Assembly: GCA_945787885.1 (NCBI GenBank)
Contig: CALZJF010000017.1
Span: forward strand, 1-40,580
Length of the DNA stretch: 40,580 nt
Reading direction: 5' to 3'
Source: an uncultured Bacteroidales bacterium
GTDB lineage: Bacteria; Bacteroidota; Bacteroidia; Bacteroidales; Bacteroidaceae
The position numbers and the translations under genes were made by a program. Positions 36,198 through 40,580 of the stretch are shown one piece after another (within the stretch, counting starts at the first letter, position 1; every line of letters starts with the position of its first letter). Under the pieces are notes generated by a model. That model worked only from the letters and a program-made list of their open reading frames with translations, made no database searches and was not told the origin of the DNA.

Positions 36198-36671
36198 TCA
36201 GAATCGTTTCAGTACACGGTCTAATTCTCGTTTGTCATCGCGTTCACGCATGGTGGTGCGTTTGTCAAATTCGCGTTTACCCTTGCAGAGCGCAATGTCG
36301 AGTTTTGCCCTTCCGTTGTCATCGATGAAGAGGCGGAGCGGCACAATCGTATATCCCGGTGATGCCGAATCTTGCTTCAGATTGCGTATCTCTTTGCTGT
36401 TGAGCAGGAGTTTGCGGTCGCGTCGCGTTGCATGATTGTTGTAGCTGCCCCATTCATAGGGAGCGATATAGAGGTTCTTGACCCAGATTTCTCCATCAAG
36501 GATGTAGCAGAAAGTATCTACGAGCGAAGCTTTTCCGGCACGGATGCTTTTAATCTCCGTGCCAGTAAGCACGATTCCAGCCATCAGCTTATCGACGATA
36601 AGATAGTCGTGCTCAGCCCGTTTGTTCCTGATATTGACTTTTCCGGGCTTGCTGTTTTTTTTCTTACTCAT
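36198..36671 (-). CDS. smpB: SsrA-binding protein SmpB
   Basis: The 157-residue protein binds tmRNA and delivers it to stalled ribosomes. It shows the SmpB core [21 protein letters not shown], the [20 protein letters not shown] loop and [18 protein letters not shown], with a basic C-terminal tail. The neighbour metH starts 4 bp downstream, an order seen in other Bacteroidota. The tmRNA gene is not in the window. Confidence 0.97.
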   Translation of the reverse strand: MSKKKNSKPGKVNIRNKRAEHDYLIVDKLMAGIVLTGTEIKSIRAGKASLVDTFCYILDGEIWVKNLYIAPYEWGSYNNHATRRDRKLLLNSKEIRNLKQDSASPGYTIVPLRLFIDDNGRAKLDIALCKGKREFDKRTTMRERDDKRELDRVLKRF

Positions 36672-36689
36672 ATATTTATATACGATAAA

Positions 36690-37199
36690 TTATCCCTTGA
36701 CGATATCAACAAAGTCCAAAAGATGATTGTCCAAGTAGGTTGCCACTTGCCCGGTCACGCTTTCTTCCATACAGATGAACTCATCGTCGAGGTCTTCCCA
36801 GTCAGGATATTGCTCGTAGAGTGCCATGAAGGCATCGTAGTCCATGTCGCGCTCTATGTCCTCATGGTTTTCCTCATAGACTTCACGTGCTCGATAGAGG
36901 AACTTTGAGAAATCCTTGAGTCCCCATAGGCGCATGGCCTTGGCAAAGGGATTGAGGAAGAAGAAGGGGCCATATCCATTGTGGATGAGCTGGATGAAGC
37001 CTCCATCGCAGAGCTCGTCTCTGAGAATGACGTAGCCCCAGAGCGTAATCTGGTCAGGCGAGAGCACCTGCATCGCCTCTTGTGTCAGTTCGTCAGTGCC
37101 GACATACTCTTTGATGCCGTCCACCACCACCTGTATGAAAGCGTCCATGCCTTCATTGGCAGCGGCTGCCAAAGCACTGTCTTTCAGTTTGATTTTCAT
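36690..37199 (-). CDS. DMP19/DUF4375-family protein
   Basis: The 169-residue acidic protein matches the DMP19 (DUF4375) family: LWGYVILRDELCDGGFIQLIHNGYG and a helical C-terminus with acidic DWEDLDDEF. Neisserial DMP19 is reported as a DNA mimic, but most members have no known role. It overlaps the helicase stop by an ATGA junction and precedes smpB by 18 bp, so it is co-transcribed. Confidence 0.85.
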   Translation of the reverse strand: MKIKLKDSALAAAANEGMDAFIQVVVDGIKEYVGTDELTQEAMQVLSPDQITLWGYVILRDELCDGGFIQLIHNGYGPFFFLNPFAKAMRLWGLKDFSKFLYRAREVYEENHEDIERDMDYDAFMALYEQYPDWEDLDDEFICMEESVTGQVATYLDNHLLDFVDIVKG

Positions 37200-38536
37200 T
37201 TTCTAATCTCTTCAATGATGGTTTTCATTCCTTTTATTTTCTCTCCTGCCACGTTTCTCAGCAATTGTCTGACCGCCTTGCGCTGAACGGCAGCAAAAGT
37301 GGCATGATCTGTCAGGATGATGCGGCCAATCTGAGGCGCATTGAGCCCACCCTTTTTGCAGAAGAATCCTGCAACGTCGACTCTTGAGAGTTTGTCTTTC
37401 TTGCCGCGACCGATGTAAATGAGCGTCCAGGCAGAGGGAGTGGGGTGGATGTCGAGATGGCTGACATTGAGGAGACGGTCAGTCTGAATGAATGCTGGAA
37501 GTGTTTCCTCTGGTCCGACAATCAGACAGCTCTCGCCGCTGGCTTCCCAGCGTGCGGTTCGTCCGCTGCGGTGAGTGAAGGTGGCTTCGTCGAGCGGCAG
37601 ATGGTAGTGTATGATGCGTTCCACGTCGGGTATATCCAGTCCGCGCGCAGCGAGGTCAGTGCTGACCATCACGTTTGCAGCTCCCGCTCTGAATTTTCCC
37701 AAAGCTCGTTCGCGGCGGTCTTGCTCCATGCCGCCATGATAGACGATGGCATCGAAATGCAGTTCCTTCAGGTATTTCCCCACTCGTTCAGCACTCTCGC
37801 GGTGCGCTACAAAGACGATGCAGCTCTTTCCGCCAGCCTCCGTCAGCAGTTGCCCCAAAGTGTGGAGCTTATCTTTTTCAGGCGAAGGCACTTCTACGAT
37901 TTCAATCCTGCTTCTAAGTTCTGCATTGTTCTCCAGATAATCAATGGTGGCGAAGGTCTTTCCGCGTAAGATTGTGGGGCATTCATCCGCCGCCTGTCCG
38001 ATGTCTGCCGAACGTGTGGCAGAAGTCAGAACGATTTGTGGGCATCGTCTGAAGGCTTGTGCTATGCGATCCATCTCTTCGCGGAAACCCAGTTCAAGAC
38101 ATTTGTCGTATTCATCAACGACGAGGATGCGCGTTGCAGCGGTTTCAATATTTCCTTTGTCGATATGGTCAAGCAGTCTGCCTGGGGTGGCAAATATGAT
38201 TGGGGGTTGGATGCTTTTCAGTGTGCGGTGCTCCTCCATGGTGGGCCGCCCGCCATAGAGTGCCATTCCCGCTATCTTCAGGCTTCTGCCCATATTTTGT
38301 TCCTTCAGAGTCTGCTCCATCTGTAGTGCCAATTCCCGGCTTGGAGCTACCACTACTGCCACAGGCCCTCGTGCTGCCGTGGGCGAAGGCGTCTCACATC
38401 CCGCTTCTATCAGGCGCATGATGGGAAGTAGGAATGCCAATGTTTTACCACTACCTGTAGGCGAAAGCAACAAGACGCTCTGTTTTCTGCCTATCAGTGT
38501 GGCAGTCTCCTCTTGCATGGGGGTGAGTTTCATCAT
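37196..38536 (-). CDS. DEAD-box-type RNA helicase
   Basis: The 446-residue superfamily 2 helicase has Q-motif region LTPMQEE, motif I SPTGSGKT, Ia PSRELALQ, Ib TPGRLLDH, II VDEYDK (Tyr in place of Ala of DEAD), III SATR, IV FVAHRESAERV, V TDLAARGLDI and VI HRSGRTAR. After the core is a short domain ending in a basic tail. The start at 38536 (or 38533) is chosen because the only upstream in-frame ATGs (38980, 38947) precede the best promoter's start of transcription and the extension is not helicase-like. It heads the operon with DMP19, smpB and metH. A role in RNA remodelling or ribosome assembly is likely. Confidence 0.9.
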   Translation of the reverse strand: MMKLTPMQEETATLIGRKQSVLLLSPTGSGKTLAFLLPIMRLIEAGCETPSPTAARGPVAVVVAPSRELALQMEQTLKEQNMGRSLKIAGMALYGGRPTMEEHRTLKSIQPPIIFATPGRLLDHIDKGNIETAATRILVVDEYDKCLELGFREEMDRIAQAFRRCPQIVLTSATRSADIGQAADECPTILRGKTFATIDYLENNAELRSRIEIVEVPSPEKDKLHTLGQLLTEAGGKSCIVFVAHRESAERVGKYLKELHFDAIVYHGGMEQDRRERALGKFRAGAANVMVSTDLAARGLDIPDVERIIHYHLPLDEATFTHRSGRTARWEASGESCLIVGPEETLPAFIQTDRLLNVSHLDIHPTPSAWTLIYIGRGKKDKLSRVDVAGFFCKKGGLNAPQIGRIILTDHATFAAVQRKAVRQLLRNVAGEKIKGMKTIIEEIRK

Positions 38537-39126
38537 GTTTAAGTGTGAGATGTGGGGGAAATGCAGGTCCTGCGTGGTGGGATAGCCGGTGAAGTCAGGA
38601 ACCGTAGGGATATAAAAAAGGCTGTGCTGGCAACGATGATGACAACTCCGAGTAAAATAGGATTTGAGCGCACACACTTCCTTTGTAATCCGGTCTTCCG
38701 CGCTGCATTGAAAGCGTAGCGCCGGCACGCCATTAGAAGAGGGGCATTCTCGGTTGTTGGTAATTATTGATGAGTATCCCAATCTGACCAGCACAGCCTG
38801 TATCTTATTTCTGCGAGTGGCATCTGCTTTTACGCTGCGCTGTGCAGTCGTGGGCTGATGGGTTTGACTCGCTGAAGGTGAGGCTTTGTTTATGTAATGC
38901 CTGCAAACTCTCTCGTTTGCGATGGCAAAGGTACGACAAAGAATCATTTCTTGCAAGTTTGAAAATAGATTTTGTGCCACTTGTTGTAGAATTTATACAT
39001 TCTACTCTGAAAACCAGTTGGCGTGTGCTCTACTTTTTTTTGTTCAAACGGTGTGTGTGCGCCATGTGGTCGCTCTGTTTTCAGCGTTGCCCCTCATGCT
39101 TTGTCTGGCAGGAATGGTTCAGGATG
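38537..39126. other. Long leader of the helicase operon and nudC 3' region
   Basis: About 590 bp lie between nudC and the helicase start. The helicase promoter (38926-38956) implies a leader of about 380 nt here. No protein gene is supported; the in-frame extension of the helicase is rejected. Confidence 0.55.
38926..38956 (-). promoter_or_regulatory. Promoter of the helicase-DMP19-smpB-metH operon
   Basis: Minus strand TTG (38956-38954), 20 bp, TACCTTTG (38933-38926). It fits TAnnTTTG well and gives a leader of about 380 nt. Confidence 0.7.
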
Positions 39127-39930
39127 TTATGTCGGAGTGGAATCGGGATTCCCTTCTTCGCTGAGCCAGCGTTCTATCAGTTGTCGGGCCAAGCTCATGC
39201 GTCCTGGCAAAAGTGGGAGCTCTTTGCGTGTGAACCATCCGCCGTATGCCAATTCTTCTTCTTGCAGTCGGAGTTCGCCCTCATCGTAGTCGGCGAAGAA
39301 TCCCACCATGAGCACGGCGGGAAAAGGCCAGGGTTGGCTGGCTTTATAGCTGACGTTTTTGACGCGGAGCCCTGTTTCTTCCATGACTTCGCGCTGTAGG
39401 CACTCCTCCAAGCTTTCGCCCGTCTCCAGAAATCCTGCTATGAGTCCGTAGTAGTTGCCTGCAAAGTTTCGGGCATGCACGAGCAGTGCCTGTTCATCCT
39501 CTTTACGTCCAGACGATGCCGCCCTTCGTATGAGCACAATGATGGCAACGGAGATGGATGGCCACACCTCTCTGCCGCAGGCCGTACAGCGTTTAGAGAT
39601 ATCGGTATGACGCTCCATCGGTGCGCCGCAGACGCTGCAGAAGCGTGTGGTGCTATCCCAGTAGAGGAGTTCGCGTGCCTTGCCTGCCAGCCGATAGGCA
39701 GGCTCGGAGAGTAGATAGAAGCTGTTGCGCAGGGGAATAGCCTGCAGGGAGACATCTTGTGGGGAAACGTCGGGCGGCAACTCTATGGCACACGTCTTTT
39801 CGCCTTCAAAGTCGGGCAAAGGCTGAGGGGAACAGGCTGGCTGTAGCTGCAGAGGGCAGTTTTCGCCAGCAGGAATCTGATTGTCAGTGGTCAGCAGGAT
39901 GTTTCCTTTGTGAAAGATAAACCAGCGCAT
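39127..39930 (-). CDS. nudC: NADH pyrophosphatase (NUDIX hydrolase)
   Basis: The 267-residue enzyme cleaves NAD(H) to NMN(H) and AMP, or removes NAD caps from RNA. It has an N-terminal domain, a zinc ribbon (Cys98, Cys101, Cys115, Cys118), a complete Nudix box (G166-L188, with E172, R180-E181 and E184-E185) and the NudC-specific SQPWPFP motif that recognises NAD. The start at 39930 (MRWFIFHKGNILL) is family-like; an ATG nine residues upstream is a poor alternative. It is monocistronic. Confidence 0.93.
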   Translation of the reverse strand: MRWFIFHKGNILLTTDNQIPAGENCPLQLQPACSPQPLPDFEGEKTCAIELPPDVSPQDVSLQAIPLRNSFYLLSEPAYRLAGKARELLYWDSTTRFCSVCGAPMERHTDISKRCTACGREVWPSISVAIIVLIRRAASSGRKEDEQALLVHARNFAGNYYGLIAGFLETGESLEECLQREVMEETGLRVKNVSYKASQPWPFPAVLMVGFFADYDEGELRLQEEELAYGGWFTRKELPLLPGRMSLARQLIERWLSEEGNPDSTPT

Positions 39931-39957
39931 GGATGTAAGTAGGTGAGTAAGTCGCAA

Positions 39958-40348
39958 GAATTAGTTTGTAAGTACCAAATGTGTAGCCCTTATCCGAGGA
40001 AAACTATACGGGGCATGCTTCCTGTTGTGTGAATGCTTGTTGATAAATCTGGGTCAGGAAGCCCATTTTCGCCCTCCTCTAAGGAAAACATGAAATCCAC
40101 TCTGTCCGTACAGGCATGAAATGTGTAGCTGTGGTGAAAATTCTGGGCTTTGCAGGCCCTTCTACAGAGCTTCTGCTTCACAAGTAATCATTTTCACCCT
40201 CAAAGTGATTATTCTGACCCCAGTAAATGGTCATTTTTCCCTTCAAAATGGTCACTCTGAGACGAAATGTGCCGTAGAAGTAAGGCATCTTCCTGTAAAA
40301 AAAATTTCGTTAAGTAGGTAATGAAAATTATTTCATAGTTATAGTAAA
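39958..40348. other. Gene-free region with family-2 repeat
   Basis: No gene is seen. The stretch holds AATGCTTGTTGATAAAT at about 40031, shared with 820-836 on the other strand, and the family-2 repeat copy at 40135-40290. Confidence 0.6.
40135..40290 (+). repeat. Tandem ~21-bp unit repeat (family 2), copy 4
   Basis: Forward array starting near 40188: AATCATTTTCACCCTCAAAG, TGATTATTCTGACCCCAGTA, ATGGTCATTTTTCCCTTCAA, then TGGTCACTCTGAGACGAAAT. The left flank has the GGGCTTTGCAGGCCC hairpin and ACAGAGCTTCTG, as at 31495. The right flank (GTAGGTAATGAAAATTATTT, 40312-40331) matches the other copies as well. Confidence 0.8.
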
Positions 40349-40537
40349 GGTAGGTTCTATAAATTAGTTTTCAATGTCAGGCAGTGTTTCTGTTTTACTT
40401 GGATGTCTTCACGCCTCTCGCACCGTATCTTTTTGTCTTTCATTCGGTCACGTAGCCCGCTACGCTCCCTCGTGAAAAACAAAAACATACGGCACGATAG
40501 TCGCAAATACATCGCAAGCTAATTGATAATAGTACGT
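40349..40537 (-). repeat. MITE-like 189-bp repeat, copy G
   Basis: Reverse-orientation copy with an intact left end (GGTAGGTTCTATAAATTAG). The right end is altered: AATTGATAATAGTACG replaces AATTGATAGAACCTACC. TAAA occurs on the left (40345-40348) and again just past the changed end, hinting at an original target duplication. Confidence 0.85.
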
Positions 40538-40580
40538 TAAATCATTTTCTAATCGTCTATAAATCAATAACTTAAATTAA

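Noticed and set aside
38537-38980. N-terminal extension of the helicase
   Set aside because: It precedes or overlaps the promoter and its residues are not helicase-like; only the start at 38536 fits.

Overview
The window looks like a chromosomal segment of a Bacteroidales bacterium, most likely Prevotellaceae. The grounds are promoters of the Bacteroidota type (TTTG, 19-20 bp, TAnnTTTG), a BspA-like leucine-rich-repeat protein, a multi-SLBB polysaccharide export protein, a eukaryotic-type (GT3) glycogen synthase, a TonB-dependent receptor, few Shine-Dalgarno sequences, and close protein similarity by eye to Bacteroides/Prevotella IF-3, MetH and GlgP. Genus and species cannot be fixed from sequence alone.

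Layout. Positions 1-908 are gene-poor and hold two copies of a 189-bp repeat plus one copy of a second repeat. Position 909-1976 encodes a secreted alginate-lyase-fold protein. From 12989 down to 1998 runs a minus-strand surface-polysaccharide block: export protein with SLBB domains, BspA-like protein, GNAT acetyltransferase, secreted esterase, four glycosyltransferases and a TupA-like ATP-grasp protein. No flippase, polymerase or tyrosine kinase lies inside it. An orphan GT2 (13648-14448) and a MATE exporter (15819-17213) follow on the plus strand, separated by repeat-rich non-coding DNA. Positions 17997-22435 carry glycogen metabolism (GT3 synthase, then GT35 phosphorylase). Positions 22936-26795 carry thrS and infC-rpmI-rplT, then a tRNA methyltransferase gene. 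Positions 27825-31182 hold a divergent pair: a TonB-dependent receptor and a regulator that joins a RIC/YtfE-like di-iron domain to a LuxR-type DNA-binding domain. A GH28-like secreted beta-helix protein (31938-33089) converges on a tight minus-strand operon (DEAD-box helicase, DMP19-family protein, smpB, metH; 38536 to 33362). nudC and another repeat cluster close the window.

The most unusual content is non-coding. Seven copies of a 189-bp element with 19-bp terminal inverted repeats and, at three copies, exact 4-bp target duplications form a MITE-like family; no transposase gene is visible. A second family consists of short tandem arrays of a roughly 21-bp unit at four intergenic sites. Several structured leaders (glycogen synthase, infC, rpmI) and a candidate small RNA or attenuator near 31334-31410 are also visible. 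The RIC-LuxR regulator with its divergent receptor is the most interesting protein-coding unit. No CRISPR array, rRNA, tRNA or complete insertion sequence was found.
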